The notes beneath the pieces are model-generated. The model was not told where the DNA came from. It saw only the letters and a list, made by a program, of their open reading frames with translations, and did no database searches. Positions 11,519-24,498 of a DNA stretch of 64,000 nt are shown here, one piece after another. Source of the stretch: Apophysomyces variabilis. Lineage: Eukaryota > Mucoromycota > Mucoromycetes > Mucorales > Mucoraceae. The translations under genes and the position numbers were made by a program. Where the stretch lies: NCBI GenBank assembly GCA_002749535.1, contig MZZL01000033.1, positions 62,001 through 126,000 on the forward strand, written 5' to 3'. Each line of letters starts with the position of its first letter. The stretch's first letter is position 1.

Positions 11519-11707
11519 ATGGCAACTCAAACATCGCCCACAATCTTTGCAGATATTGCACTCCAATTTAGCAGGCAAATTATGAAACCCAAAATCATCG
11601 TGCCAATGATACTGGTCATCGTGCTCCTATTTGATCTGGAGGATGCATTCGACCTTGACGAAGAATATTTCACGCAAGAAGACGAAGACACTAACGACGA
11701 ACTATAA
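11519..11707 (+). CDS. possible small single-pass membrane protein
   Basis: An unspliced frame of 62 codons begins at an ATG in good context (CCATGG). The product has an N-terminal polar part, a strongly hydrophobic segment at about residues 36-50 (IIVPMILVIVLLF), and an acidic tail rich in Asp and Glu. An in-frame ATG 12 codons upstream is possible but in poorer context. No family is recognised. The protein-like order (helix, membrane segment, acidic tail) is the only support, so this may be a real short gene or chance. Confidence 0.3.
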   Translation: MATQTSPTIFADIALQFSRQIMKPKIIVPMILVIVLLFDLEDAFDLDEEYFTQEDEDTNDEL

Positions 11708-12318
11708 ATGCTTTCTGAATGCAAGCGATCAAATATGTTACTACGCTCATCGGACCCAAGATATTGCCAGGTTCATTTATTGCTGCTTATTCAAACAAGA
11801 TATATCACTGGAGAAAGGCATGTCCAATTTCTTCAGTCGTATTGCCCTTAAGTGACAAATAGAAAACTATACTTCCCTAAATAAATGTTGCGCTCAACTT
11901 TCGTTAGGGAAATATCACGTTTGTCCAGGCATAGCAATTGCGCCATAAATCTATACCGTACTCCAGACTGGGATTTCCATAGGAACAATGTCATTCGACC
12001 AGTGTAAAACGTTCATGGTTTTTATTATATATCACAATAGTTTTCCCGCTGTAAGTAAAACAACTGGAGTCCTAGTCTGCCTTGGATCGCTGTCGTGCGG
12101 GAAAAGGAAGAGCATCTGCCTAACTGCAAGGTGAATCATACTGCCTTGTACATATAATAGAAGAGCTTCATCCCATAGCAGTAACTCCTTCAAATTATGG
12201 TTGCAATAACTGTGCATAGATAATCTCTTTTTGAAATTCAACATAGTAATGCTAACGGAATAATGTATTTTGGAAGGGAACTCCAAGCAAACATAAATGT
12301 AGCATACAAACTTTTATT
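11708..12318. other. intergenic region
   Basis: This lies between the possible small gene and the 3' end of eIF2-beta. An AATAAATGT stretch sits near 11879. A minus-strand frame at 12032-12286 has no recognisable content. Nothing else is supported. Confidence 0.4.
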
Positions 12319-13551
12319 TTATGCTCGGAGCGCACGTCTATCTTCCTTTGTCTGCGCCTTAAAACCGGTTTTAATAGCGGATACTGATCTCGTCGAACCA
12401 CACGATTCACACTGCACGAAGTACAAACGATTATCTTTGGTCAACAACGTATCAGGCGATTTGCAAGTTTTGCATGTTACGTATTCCACTAAAATTCCAC
12501 TTAAGCAATTGCCCGATTTGAATTATTATACATACCGATATAGCGACGTAACACATTCTCGATCTGTTTTTGCTGGAAGCGACCCTTAATGACCAAGCGT
12601 TGCGAGCCGTCGACGGAACCATTTGTACCCAATTCTGCAAATAAGAACTGAACAACGTGATCTGTTTGACGATGCAATCTATGTTTCCAATGATAAACAA
12701 GCCAGTTGTCAGGATTGCAGTAATTACCGTCTGGAAATATCAGCAACGTTAGCAAAGATAGTCTTCTTGTTGCCTTCTCGATGAATCGAGGGTGGTACTA
12801 TAGTATATCGCTTCTTTTCTCCAGCCAGCTCTGGATTGTTCTGTCGTAGAATGTTGAACACACGACCCAAAAGCTACCAAATGTCAGTTAGTCCTCATTC
12901 TAGTTGCATTTTGGCACTTACTTCATCATAGGTATAGTCTCGATCACTCTTAAGCCAGGCATCCTCAGCTGTTGCCGGTTTTTCTTTTTCATTGGCAAGG
13001 CCTTCATCACCTTCCTGTTCGGCCAATTCTGCTTCGAATTCAGCCATGTTCTTCTTCTTTTTGCTCTTCTTTTTCTTCTTCAATGCACCAAAGTCCAAAT
13101 CTTCGTCTTCCTCTGCTGGTACTGCTTCTTCTTGTTCGCCACCAGTTTCCTATCTTAGGTTAGAACTTCAGTTTGGTTCGTTTCCAGCGTACTTCAGTGG
13201 ACTTTGTTTTCTTCTTTTTTTTCTTCTTAAGGTCAGCAAACATGGCATCCGGGTCAGCGTCAGCCTCAGCATCGACATCGGCATCGGCATCTTCATTCGC
13301 TTGACAATAAACATTATGATATTGCACAGCTAAACGCAAGATATACCTTTCTCTTCTTCGACTACACCCTTAGATTCAGTTTCCACTTCAGCATCGAATT
13401 CAACCTTCTTTTTAGATTTCTTTTTCTTTTTCAACTTCGAAAAATCAAGCTAGCAACAACGTGGTTAGGTGCAACTCTTTGATCGCTAGATATATCATAC
13501 TTCTTCATCCTCGATCTGATCCTGAACTTTCTCGTTTTCTTTGTCTGACAT
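12319..13551 (-). CDS. SUI3: translation initiation factor eIF2 subunit beta
   Basis: eIF2-beta is part of the GTP-binding eIF2 heterotrimer that brings initiator tRNA to the 40S subunit. The protein starts [17 protein letters not shown]. Its N-terminal half carries three lysine blocks (for example [11 protein letters not shown] and [12 protein letters not shown]), the known docking sites for eIF5 and eIF2B-epsilon. The C-terminal domain includes [13 protein letters not shown], a helical segment [18 protein letters not shown] and a C2-C2 zinc ribbon (CKTC ... CESCG). It ends [14 protein letters not shown]. At least five introns were seen, with a junction confirmed in RRYI-VEYVTC. Like E1 just downstream, it is read leftward; the two are separated by 290 bp. 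Confidence 0.95.
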
Positions 13552-13841
13552 GGTGCAGTATTTACTAAGACTCGCACTAGTGAATGGAAAAAAAGTTGCT
13601 GGTTATTTTTGTGTACAAATTGTGAGTCACGGCTTTTCAATCACAGCTCTCCGAGTGATTTTGCCCGGACGAACCTGCCATCCCAACTTGAGCGTCAAAA
13701 AAAATGCGTTTTCGATTGCAACGTCATAGTCAGATCAAAGAAAAGACTAACAAGAGGTGCTGCTATTTGCACGTTTATTGGCCATGCAATTGCAATATTT
13801 AAAAATAAAACGTTCGTTTTATCCGTTGTTTCCTAAAATCA

Positions 13842-16800
13842 TCATGGTCTAATCTTAACTCGCACGTAGGGCACCTCAACGTCTTCGCCCTCTGGATCGT
13901 TCGCACAGATTTCGAATATCAGTGCCTTCACGTGAGGAGGGATCGATTTCTTCGATACAGTTTCCACCAATTTAGACAGCCTAAATCATGGTTATTACAC
14001 GTCTATTATTGTACAATCAACATACTTCATGTTAAGACGCTCATCAGCCTTCTTCTTTGGCATGAAGAAAGAGTACAGCATAGATACACCAGAAGAAACC
14101 ATTGTTACTTCGAGGTTTTGCTCATTCTGAAAATAGTCAATGAACTCTTGAAGTGTGATATCTCCTTCAATGTCGAACCGATCCCACAAACTAAACTTCT
14201 TGCCGTTATATTCCATTAAAGGCATAGCAATCGGCTCGGAAAAGCCAAAGAAGGGGAGGGCAAGATTGACAAAGCCATTCTTATATTCTTCCAATTTCTT
14301 TTTGCCGTCAATGATCTATTATTGAAAGTGTGACTTCACCGCGCAGGTAATAAGAGTTGACATACCTTATAAAGTTCAAGACAAACCAGTCCGGTAACCA
14401 AGGATGTGGTAGTGGCAATAGCTGGGATAATCTTGCCTGCAATGAACTTAGTCTTGTGACGATCCGTTGGTGTAATGCCGTAGTTGATTGCGCGCAAGTT
14501 AGAGGCCGCGGTAATGAAATCGATATGGAAGTTGCTGTCATCATCCTTTTCGAATTCACAAGGACATAAGCGGAAGCCCGCAAGCGTTGATGGGTTAGGC
14601 AAAGCATTGATGACACTATCCAACGAATCTAATAAAGAAAACATCAGATAAGGTATAACAGATCTGTGTGATCTCCACACTAACCAGTATTATCTTGTTC
14701 AACTGTCTCGTTCTCTTGCACTTGGATCTTGACACCCTCCTTTGGCTTGAACTCTGGAACAATCACGTTTTCTAGCTCCCTTCGGAAATACTCCCGGTCA
14801 GTTTCGCCCTTCAACCCATAATTGAACGCATGCAAATTCGCTGCATATACGATGAAATCCATGTGGATCTCATTTGTATGGTCGAATTGAATTGGTTCCG
14901 GTGCTCTCTTAGGGCCTGACCAAAACAGTTGACCAGAAGAGGTGGTTGAATCTTTCGGGAAATTGAACAACAGCTGTCTAATGTTGTTACTGTAGAGCTC
15001 TTCAAACTTAAGTCTAGCCCATGCGACACACTGAGGAAATGATAGTGGTTTGTCCTGGACGAGATAGCTGTGAACTGTTTCCAATGTCTCCTTCTGATTC
15101 CCCCCTTGCTTCAACGTTGATTCAACAAAGTTAGGCTGCGTCAGATACAGATTGACATTGTCTGCCGGTTGTTTGAAATAACCTTCAAACAAATCGCGTG
15201 CCCATTGGATTGTATGTTCAATGGCGTTAGGGAAATTCTTAAGCGTACAGATGGGAATTGCCTTCTCAGGTGGATCTTGAGAGGAAGAGTAGGACTCTGT
15301 TAAGAAAGGCAGAACAACTTGGGTATTTCCTTTAGTTCCCAGAGTTCCAGATTCCAAGAGGGGTTTGTGATAGTATACGCATCTTCTGTCCATGTACTTC
15401 CGAGCTTCCACATTGTCGAGAGCATTTGTTACGCCGGAAAGAGATTCAAAGAAATCGTCATTATAAATGTGTTCCGTCTCAGGACCGACACGGTCTTGAT
15501 GTACTGAGATCTTGCCCACCAAATCAGGATTCATTTTGCTGACGGCTACCGCTGCAGTTTCTGACTTCAGGTTTCCAACGTCACTGGGTCGGAATAGGAA
15601 CTGTCGGTTAAGATTGCTCTTCTCGATGGTATCCATGTCGGTAATAATCACTCCGCCATTATCACCAATTCCAAGACCCATCATAGCCCAGTTCTTCAGC
15701 ATTTCACAACCGATGGCACCTGCTCCGACAAGGAACTCTTTAGTGTTCGCAATCTTTTCTTGAAATTCTCGTCCAAAAACGGCAATTTGACCGTCATAAC
15801 GCGATCCAATCTGTAATGAAACTTAGTAAATCTCTCCATATCTCCTTTAGCTTTCACTTACGGGAGCACATGTTTCTTCAGTTAGTTGAACACTGGTTGG
15901 CAATGCTTCTAGAGCATCCAAGTACATGTGTTGATAAATAGGATTGAACTTTCCACTGACAGCCTGCAAATGTTAAGCATATAGACACCAATAGATCTTA
16001 TTTACCTTTAGCACTTCCTGTGCACCCAAACCACCAAAAACTGCGACCATTGGAGATATCTCCCCTGCCGACTGGAATGCCAACTCTTTGATCAACTTTT
16101 CATCAAGCTCTAGTTTTTCTTCAATTGTGTTCAACAGAGCATTTGCCAGTTCAAGGACTTCGAGAGCATCTTGTTCGTTGCGAGGTCTTGGAAGACGTTG
16201 ATGTTTTTCTGCAAACTGATGTAACGCCCTGAAACCGAGGTGCAACTGCATCGGCCGGTCAAACTTGGCAAAATCGGATATTAAGAATTCTGGGGCAGCC
16301 AGAGACTCTTGGAAAGATTTCTGGAAGGAAAAAAATCATATCAATAAAACCTAGGCTAATCAGATTAAGACGTACAAAATCTATATACTTTGGTAGTTTG
16401 ACTTGCGTGAAGATGCCACCACTCTTGTATTCTCCAAAGCCAGTTGTATCTCCAATGCTAAAAGTGTAAGGTCCTAGTAAAAATGGATGATTAATAAGCT
16501 ACAGATTCGGGCCCCAAAATTCATACGAACCTAGAACTTTCACTTTTCTTGGAGCAATTGCGTTCAATTCAGACATTCCCTGGATCTCTGTAAATGTGAC
16601 ATAATCTCCATCTTCCAAACCATGTCGTGTCTCGTCCAAACAAGTGACAACGCCCTCAGTATCCTAAATATCTGACAGGTCAATTTTGCCGCACCGACCA
16701 CTTCGATTTAATCTACCTTTGTGACTGCTGCAATCATGCCGCTCAAAGGCGTCTCTCCCGTGGCATCAATGACCTCAAATTGATTTCCAAAGTCGTTGAA

Positions 16801-17537
16801 GATACGTCTGTAGAAAAACTATTGTTAACATATTTCAGTTGTTATTTTGAATAACGAACCCGAATAGACCACGAATTTCAGTTGAAATGAAGTGCACGTT
16901 GTTTGCACGACAAACTTCGGAAACTTCGATCTGTTTGCTGAATGGGAGTTCCGTAGCAACAACCACTTTAAATTTCTTCAGGTTGTCCTCTGTAAGTTCA
17001 CCGTCTAACACTTCAACAGGAACGTATTGGTTCAGCTCTGCCAATCTCGGTTGAGAAACGTTGGCGCGAGGAAGTCCAACATCTTCAGCTCTAAGATAGA
17101 ACTACATAACACATTTAGTAACAAATTGCGCTATTTTACCGGTTCCACTTGTTTTATTACCTGTGCGGATAAATCCGAAATCTGGATGGGCGATGGATCG
17201 TAAAGCGTCACGCTCTTGACACCAGCAAGAATGACGTTCTTGGCTGCGCAACATGGTGAGCTAGAGTATACATCACAAGACGAATTTTCGCAACAAGAGA
17301 AAACTATGCACTTTACAAACCTATTTCAACACCAAGACCCTTTAAGCCAATAATCAGAACATGAGCAACACTCATCTTCTTCATGGCTTCATGACCGAGG
17401 ACATAGCTAAAACACACCGAATCAATGTTATAAGGCCAAACATTTTAAGATTAATATGTCTCAAAATCCACTTACAGTTGACGAGAGTAAAGACTTTCGT
17501 CGATAGTATTATCAGTATCAACATTCATTTTCGACAT
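13842..17537 (-). CDS. UBA1: ubiquitin-activating enzyme E1
   Basis: E1 adenylates ubiquitin and charges E2 enzymes, the entry point of all ubiquitin conjugation, in cytosol and nucleus. The start is [20 protein letters not shown], the classic beginning of the inactive adenylation half ([31 protein letters not shown]). The active half has [19 protein letters not shown] and the ATP/Mg site [18 protein letters not shown]. The catalytic cysteine is in [20 protein letters not shown]. The ubiquitin-fold domain ends the protein with PYVRVKIRP. About eleven short introns interrupt it. All diagnostic segments are present and in order, and the span leaves room for the usual length of just over 1000 residues. 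No in-frame break was noticed. Confidence 0.96.
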
Positions 17538-18083
17538 GGCGAAAGAAGTGGGAAAGGAAGCGCCGCAGGGGTCAACTCGGTCATCCAGCTGGGACGACTT
17601 TTTTTGTAATGGCTGGGAATGAATTCTGCGTCACCATGAATGGTCGATAGTGGGGACTATGTCGAACAGGACGTAAGGCATGTCAAACAATTTAAACTGA
17701 AGCAGAAGCGTTAGCACTACAATATCATGGACAAATCACAACATGTTTGTTGCATCAATAAATGATATCATTGAAAGAAGGATTTGTTTGGACATCTTTT
17801 ATATTCAAGCATAAATCTGCTCTACTCTTAACACAAAGCTTCAAATCGACCGACCAGGCAACCCGTACGCTAATTAATCTCCACAAATTGCGTGACAAGT
17901 ACAAACGTAATTGGTTGCAAAGTACTGCAATGATAATATTTCACTAGCATCACTTTATCTCTTGGTTTAGTTTATCCACAAGCGCAACAACTTTTCCGAC
18001 GTTTAGTAGTTTAAAATTTTAGACACCTAAGCGTCCAAAGAGATATCCATCAATTCCGACTATGATGAAGCGATCAAGGACCT
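17538..18083. other. intergenic region
   Basis: This lies between the E1 start codon and the TM9SF3 stop, with both genes on the minus strand. It should contain the E1 promoter and the TM9SF3 3' UTR. No further feature was recognised. Confidence 0.4.
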
Positions 18084-20430
18084 TTAATCAATTTTGACGC
18101 TTTGATAGATCCTACGAACAAAATAGGTAGCGGCTGTATGTCCAATGAATCCTATGATAGATACCATGTAAATTTGATAACCCAAGAAAACCATATTTGC
18201 GTACCTAACATAAACAATATTCCTAGTGATAACAAAGCAGTATATCCAAAATAAAAGCTTGTTTGGAAGAATCCAGTCATTCTAGTTGTCTTATTAGTAT
18301 CGCTTCAAATGCTTCAATGTCGACAACACTTACTTGGTCTTTGCCATAAAGTAATAGACTGAGTAAAGGTAGACGTATCCTGAGGTAGACGCGCTCGTCA
18401 TGAAACTCAACCAGTGCCTAGTTCATGTAAGGAAAGAAAAGAGCGAAGACAGAAATTCGCACTTACCAGCGATGATCTTCGGAATTAAGTGTAAAATATG
18501 TGCTGACAATAGCAACACAGGCGCTAACAATGAGCAGTATCATAAAAACGAGAAGCATAAATCCATAGACGTAGTATATCTTGTATGACCAAAATGACAT
18601 GAAGACGAAATAAAGCTCGATAAAGATGGATCCGAAAGGAAGGATGCCGCCTAAAGCAATGATTACCATTGGCTCTGCATACCACACTTTTTCAGGAATC
18701 GGTCGTGGGATCGGATTCACACGGCAAGGAAAATCGGTCGTTTTTCCCCAGTTGCGTCCAACAATGGCTCCAAGAAGAGTTAAGGGGAAGCATAAGAAGG
18801 TCCATATGGCCAACATAGCAAGCTAGATCGATTATGTTAGAGAAAAGCTTGTGTGCCAGTAAGCATGCTCTTACTATAATCGGGAAGGCAATTGCCCTAG
18901 AGCTAGAATAATATATCGCGATGCTATTAATAATTCCTCCTATGCAGGCTACAGTGCCAGGCCAGAGGGTCGCCGTTAAGATAACGTTTTTTACCCAGTC
19001 TTTGCCTATGGTGATCGACTGAGCATAAAGTACGATACTTCTTCTACTCACCATTATAATGGGCGTAGTATTTTGCGCTTGTGTAACCAGAAATCGCTGA
19101 TGTTAAAGCGTATAAGAAAACGGTAGCTGTCAAGATTGTTGCTCGTTCGGCATACAAATCGCCCATGATAGTATACAAGATCACCACAGCTGCTAATATC
19201 ACCAGCTGACTACCAGTGCCCATAGACGCAGATAGAAGCATAAGACGCGGAGGCTGACGGAATACATCAGCGTGAACTTGCTTCCATCCATAGTCGTCTC
19301 CAAAATCACGGTCCTAGGTAATTATGTAAACTAACCACTACCATATGTTGAATACAACGTACAAAGTCCGTAAGTCCTTCTTCGCGATCGTATCGTGCGT
19401 AATCACTTTTGATAGTTCTCAATAAGATGATAGATACAAGGCCAGTCAAGAATAGCACCATCATAAATGAACTAAAAATCGATAGCCAATGCACCTACTA
19501 TCACCGTCAACTTTCAATATAAGAATGATTATGCAAACCTTGGCTTCAAAGAACTCCGTTGCTAAAAGCAGCTCAAAACGATCCGCAAATTCTGTCTTCG
19601 TTTCTCTCCATTCAACGCCATAAGTAAATTGCAAGTCCATGGAGTCGACATTTTTCAGTTCAACAAGTTTATCGCCTTGTAACTGCACAGAAATGATCTA
19701 ACGTCATAGTTAGTATTACCTTCCTTAAACATCTCCTGCTATACAGCGTACTCGATCCCCGTTGTACTCGATAACGAATTTCTTGTGAGTATAAATCGCA
19801 ACGGTCGCGTTGTCGCTACCTTCGGTTGTGTACACGTCACCTACGTAACTACTGACAGGCAAATCGTCTACACAAAGGAGTCCAATCGTCTCGCATTCTG
19901 ATAATAATCTTTTACTTTACTTACCAACGAACATCGTGTACAAGTAATAGTTGGCTACTGCGTATCTCAGCAAGCGGATATCATTCTCATTAAGTGTCTT
20001 TTTGCAAAGAAAATCACTCTGCACGGGTGCTATATATTTGCATCAGCGTTTAGCTATACAAGTGGTCTTCACCAACGTATAACCAGAATACTCACTTAGA
20101 TAATGAATAGGAATGCCTGAATTGATTAAATCCATCCCCTGGAGTGCCTCTCCCAAGGTCTCATGGTGATGCTGTACTTCCTTTTTCCCCAGGCACAATG
20201 GTAACAGCATGTAAGGGTATGTTTCCTGTCTATTGTGGACAGGACCGACTGTATTCATCCACACAACAACATCTTCTCCTTTACGGTACTATAGAAGTAC
20301 TGAATGTGCTATTCAATGTTGGTCATGACCATACCACATGGTTGTGTTCATCCGCTACAACAATACTGAGAAGTAGAGCAAGCAGCGTCAACGCTGCAAG
20401 TATCATTCGGTTCGTCCACCTCCATGTCAT
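18084..20430 (-). CDS. nonaspanin, TM9SF3 type (EMP70 family)
   Basis: Nine-transmembrane proteins of this family sit in Golgi and endosomal membranes and help sort membrane proteins. The start [10 protein letters not shown] leads into a signal peptide ([16 protein letters not shown]). The lumenal domain has [19 protein letters not shown] and [13 protein letters not shown]. The membrane half includes [54 protein letters not shown] and [20 protein letters not shown]. The C-terminus ends [10 protein letters not shown], almost identical to the TM9SF3 ending, which carries the COPI/COPII-binding lysine motif K-x-D. Several short introns occur, including one just after the signal peptide. Subfamily TM9SF3 rather than TM9SF1/2/4 is clear from the segment order. 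Confidence 0.93.
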
Positions 20431-22353
20431 GGTAATGCCAGCAGAGGGAATGTCACTTCTACTATATTGAACGGGCTGGTCTTCGGTGTGTGAAAATGGG
20501 GATTTCTTCGAACGCTCAAAACGAAGTCATGGTAATCCATAACCACGCTCAGATATGCTACGCATCCCGAAAAATTCACGAAAAAGAAATAATCTGCCAA
20601 CCGCCTTTGGATATCGTTGATGATGAAAAAGCAACGCTGTGGTAATGGAATGCAACGCTCAGTTAGGATCAATGATGGGACTAGCAAATGGACCAGGGAC
20701 CTATCCAATTGACCAAGATTTTTTCACCTGTAGCTGCTCTGTTTGGAGGAAGAACAATCAATGCGAGTCATTAAAGACGTAACAACGGTAAAATAGCAAG
20801 AAAGTAGCACCAAATGGCTGGAAATATTGATAGCTTATGATAACACTTCTTGCTTTTCAGCAAAATTATTGACGAACTTAATATGAAACTTATAGCAGGT
20901 AAAGTTTCGTGCAGAAATTCGACAGGGTAATGTACCTTGAACTCTCATTTTTATATCTACACTCCAGTAAGCGAGTTAGTGCATGGTTCACACTGACAGG
21001 CTTCTACTTATTGTACTACCTGCTTCGACCCCTCTAGCAGAACTTTTGTGGAATTATCTGCGCAGCTTGTAATTTTTTTTTGCGTCATGTTAAAAGCCAA
21101 GAATGAGCTAGCAAAGAAATTTGATCTCCTTAACGGACTGATAATGTTCAAGAAACCATATATGGTTGCCGTAGATCCTATTTTTGCCTGAGGCAGTAGA
21201 AAAAGATAATACTCTGAAAAAAGTTTACCCTAAAGGGGAAAAAAGCATTCTTTGACAGAAAAGTATGGTTATAAACGCTACAATCATTGGGAATCAATAC
21301 GATCAATAAAGACAAGGACTAATCTATACCAACTTCAAATTTTCTGCTATACAGCTTACAAGCGAACTTGCAATTCCAGCGCATATGGGCTGCTACCCGC
21401 GTGCGTGTCCTATCCGGGGCAGCACGACGGTCATATATAACAAATGAGCGGCAATGCTAGCCGATATAAATGAATGCCGGTCAAAGAGCTGATAGTAAAA
21501 AAGAAAAAAGAAAAAATCTGTCAATAAACTGCTTGTCTCGGAAACCGTCGAAAATGAGGTGAAAGAGAGGTGAACTATTCGCAATAAAAGCTGACGCATA
21601 TTGCACGCCCCATGTATAACATTGTACATTTTATGGGTATTGTAACATGTAAATTAGGTGCGTAATGCATGCAAGCACAAGACTTCGCAAACACATTCGA
21701 ACTGTCGCTCATATTTCCCACCATAGTATCCAAGCATGCCAAAACTGCAGGATACTGTGGTAAAGTGTGAATGCGAGCAAAAACATGTTTACCATAGTGA
21801 AGTCGGTCTGGCAGGGGCACTGGAGGCTCGAAGCTTTTTCCAGGCCTGTATCAAAGAAATTCACAGCTACGAATGCTGGTTCTACTCGAGAGATTCGGAT
21901 TTCTACGGTGAGTTTATCATTTTTATGACCTTACATAATTTTATTGGTTCATGCACCGGTAAGCTTCCCTAATAAGTATTGATGGAGACACTTACCATGA
22001 CTTGATTTGCGAACGCTCGAAATAATTATGTCAAAAAAAAAGAGATTTCCAATTCTCATACAATAATAAACACGTTACGGTGTTTTTGTCTCTAGGTATA
22101 TACTTTACTAAATAACGCAAGCTCAATTTTCGCCAGCGCACACTTGGCTTTTTTACGACGCAAAGAAGCGCTACAAGCTGCCCAAAATAATTGCACAAAA
22201 CTCAAGACCTATGAAAATATCCTTACTCCTCTTTTGAATTGTGCGGGGTTCTAAAACTAAACGATTTGGGTGGGAACTGTGAATCCTTTTGTTGGTCTTT
22301 GCAAAGGACTACCAACTACCCTATCTATACACTCCAGACTTTAACATTTATCA
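20431..22353. other. divergent intergenic region
   Basis: This 1.9-kb stretch separates the TM9SF3 and deubiquitinase start codons, which diverge. Frames at 20427-20708 (-), 21575-21820 (-) and 21736-21972 (+) were read and carry no recognisable domain. The two promoters must lie near the ends. Nothing else is supported. Confidence 0.4.
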
Positions 22354-24498
22354 ATGTCCAGCACTTCAATTCTCAAATGGATGGGCCTGGTAAAGACACA
22401 TTTTGTGTGACAATCGGGATCAGGATGGACTTATTTATTGTTCTACAACAGGGTCAATCAGGAAAGTCCACATTAGAGAACGAATGTATAGACGAAGGTG
22501 AACGCTACTTTGGTTTGGAAAATGTAAGTAGCTTCTTTATCTACGTACTACTTACTATGTTGATTGCTGGCTTATTTTATAGTTTGGCAACACTTGGTAC
22601 GTTTGACGATCTTTCTACGCAACATACAATTCATGAAGGCACTATAGCTATTGCAACTCGGTTCTTCAGGCCCTTTATTACTGTAAGCCTTTTCGAGAAT
22701 GTGTCACGAGCTTTCCTCATCCGATCGCTACATTACCTTCGGCTCCTCAAACTAACCAAAACACACCCATTACAACACCATCGACGCCGAATTTCAGTTC
22801 TCCACCACCTTCTGCTTCAATTAATAGAAAAAGTAGTATCAATGGAAATCCGTCTTCGGCACAAAAACAAATTTCTCGAAACGGAATATCTAGCGGAGGA
22901 ATTATTCCAACATCGGTCGAAAAGGACCATAACGGATTCAATCTGGCGCCAGGCATGGAGGATACCCTCTTTGCGGCGCTTAAAGATCTCTTTTGGAAGA
23001 TATCAACGCACAAAAAGAAATCTGGCATTGTGGCACCCGTTAACTTCATCAACAAGGTTAAGAAAGAAAACGGTAAGTGTTGCTAGCTTACTAATCACAG
23101 TAACTGAGCAAAAATAGAACTTTTCCGGTCTAGCATGCATCAAGATGCGCATGAATTCCTAAATTATGTGCTCAATACCATTGCGGAAGATGTGCAACGG
23201 TACCAGAAAAAAGTGCTTGAAACTGAGGGTTCCGCGGAAAACAAATCTCACGATGCAGAAAAAGATATACATGCCCAAAACGGTGATGATGAAGAGAACT
23301 CAAGTGAGTAACTGCTGGGGAAAGTTCAGTCGAACTGAAATCTATTAGGCAATCAAACTGAGAAAAGCCCGAAAACTACTTGGGTACATCAGCTGTTTGA
23401 GGGTGTTTTCTCGAATGAAACAAGGTGTTTAACATGCGAAACGGTAAGTACAAGACCACGAAACACGGCAATATATAACACCAGATAAGGTTACTAGTCG
23501 TGACGAGTCCTTCATGGATCTATCCATAGATGTGGAAATGAATTCATCTATTACATCATGCTTACGGCAGTTTTCAGCCAGTGAGACACTATGCCACAAA
23601 AACAAGTACTATTGTGATGTGTGCTGCGGACTTCAGGAAGCAGAGCGAAGGTATGATTTCCTTAAATATCACTGTTTATTCCGTATTAAAAGGATGACAG
23701 AATGAAGATTAAGACACTGCCTAATATACTGGCACTTCATTTAAAACGATTTAAATACCAAGAGCAACTGCAAAAGTACATTAAATTGACCTATAGGGTA
23801 GTATTCCCGTTCGAGCTGCGATTATTTAATACGGTAAGTGCTACTATTCTGGGATTTCGGCGGTCTAACAAAGCTTATTAGTGCGATGATACGGAAGATG
23901 CCGACCGAATGTATGAATTGTGGGCATTTGTGATCCATATAGGGAGGTATGTAAATAAACCCCGACTGGACAGCATTTTAATCCAACCTTTCCATAGCGG
24001 TCCTCATCACGGTCATTATATCACAGTTATAAAAAGCAACGGACAATGGATGCTTTTTGACGATGATTCTGTGACAGTAAGTGTAATCTATTTCCTTTAT
24101 GGTAACTAACGGACATCGGCAAGACCATACAAGAAGAAGAGATCCAAAAGTATTTTAGTGATCTGCCAGGCAGTGGTTCTGGTTACGTGTTGTTTTATCA
24201 AGCTGTCAATCTTACCATGGACTCACTAAATATCTGGAATGGGCTAGCAAGAAAGGGTGGTCTATACAGCAACGGAGGTTTAGAGACTGTACATCAGCCA
24301 ACCTCGACGCCTACACCTTTGGATACCCCAGAAATGAGCGCTACATTCGACGGATTAGCATCTCCTCGCAAAGAAGAGATTAATTTGCCTGATATATCTA
24401 CTTTTATGCCGATGACTCCTCCAACGGCACCGACGTTGGCAGCTGTGCCTGAGGAGAGAAAAATGCGCTGGAGATTGGGTCGGAAAGACAAGCGATAA
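22354..24498 (+). CDS. ubiquitin-specific protease, USP12/USP46/CreB family
   Basis: This is a cysteine deubiquitinase of the family that works with WD40 partners (CreB-CreC in fungi, USP12/46-UAF1 in animals). The proposed start at 22354 gives a 36-nt exon ([12 protein letters not shown]), a 72-nt exon (22452-22523), and a 14-nt exon (22583-22596), all closing in frame into [20 protein letters not shown]. The catalytic Cys codon is split TG|C by an intron. A Ser/Thr/Pro/Asn-rich insert of about 70 residues follows. Later come [15 protein letters not shown], a zinc site (CETV ... CDVC), [14 protein letters not shown], and the histidine box [20 protein letters not shown]. The tail is Thr/Pro-rich and ends RLGRKDKR. 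The first exon is inferred and is the weakest part. Confidence 0.9.

Noticed and set aside
12904..13333. Plus-strand frames rich in Phe, Leu and Ser
   Set aside because: These are antisense to the lysine blocks of eIF2-beta; AAG/AAA codons read backwards as Phe/Leu.
20427..20708. 93-codon minus-strand frame upstream of TM9SF3
   Set aside because: It overlaps the TM9SF3 start in another frame, shows no domain, and is probably chance within the 5' UTR or promoter.
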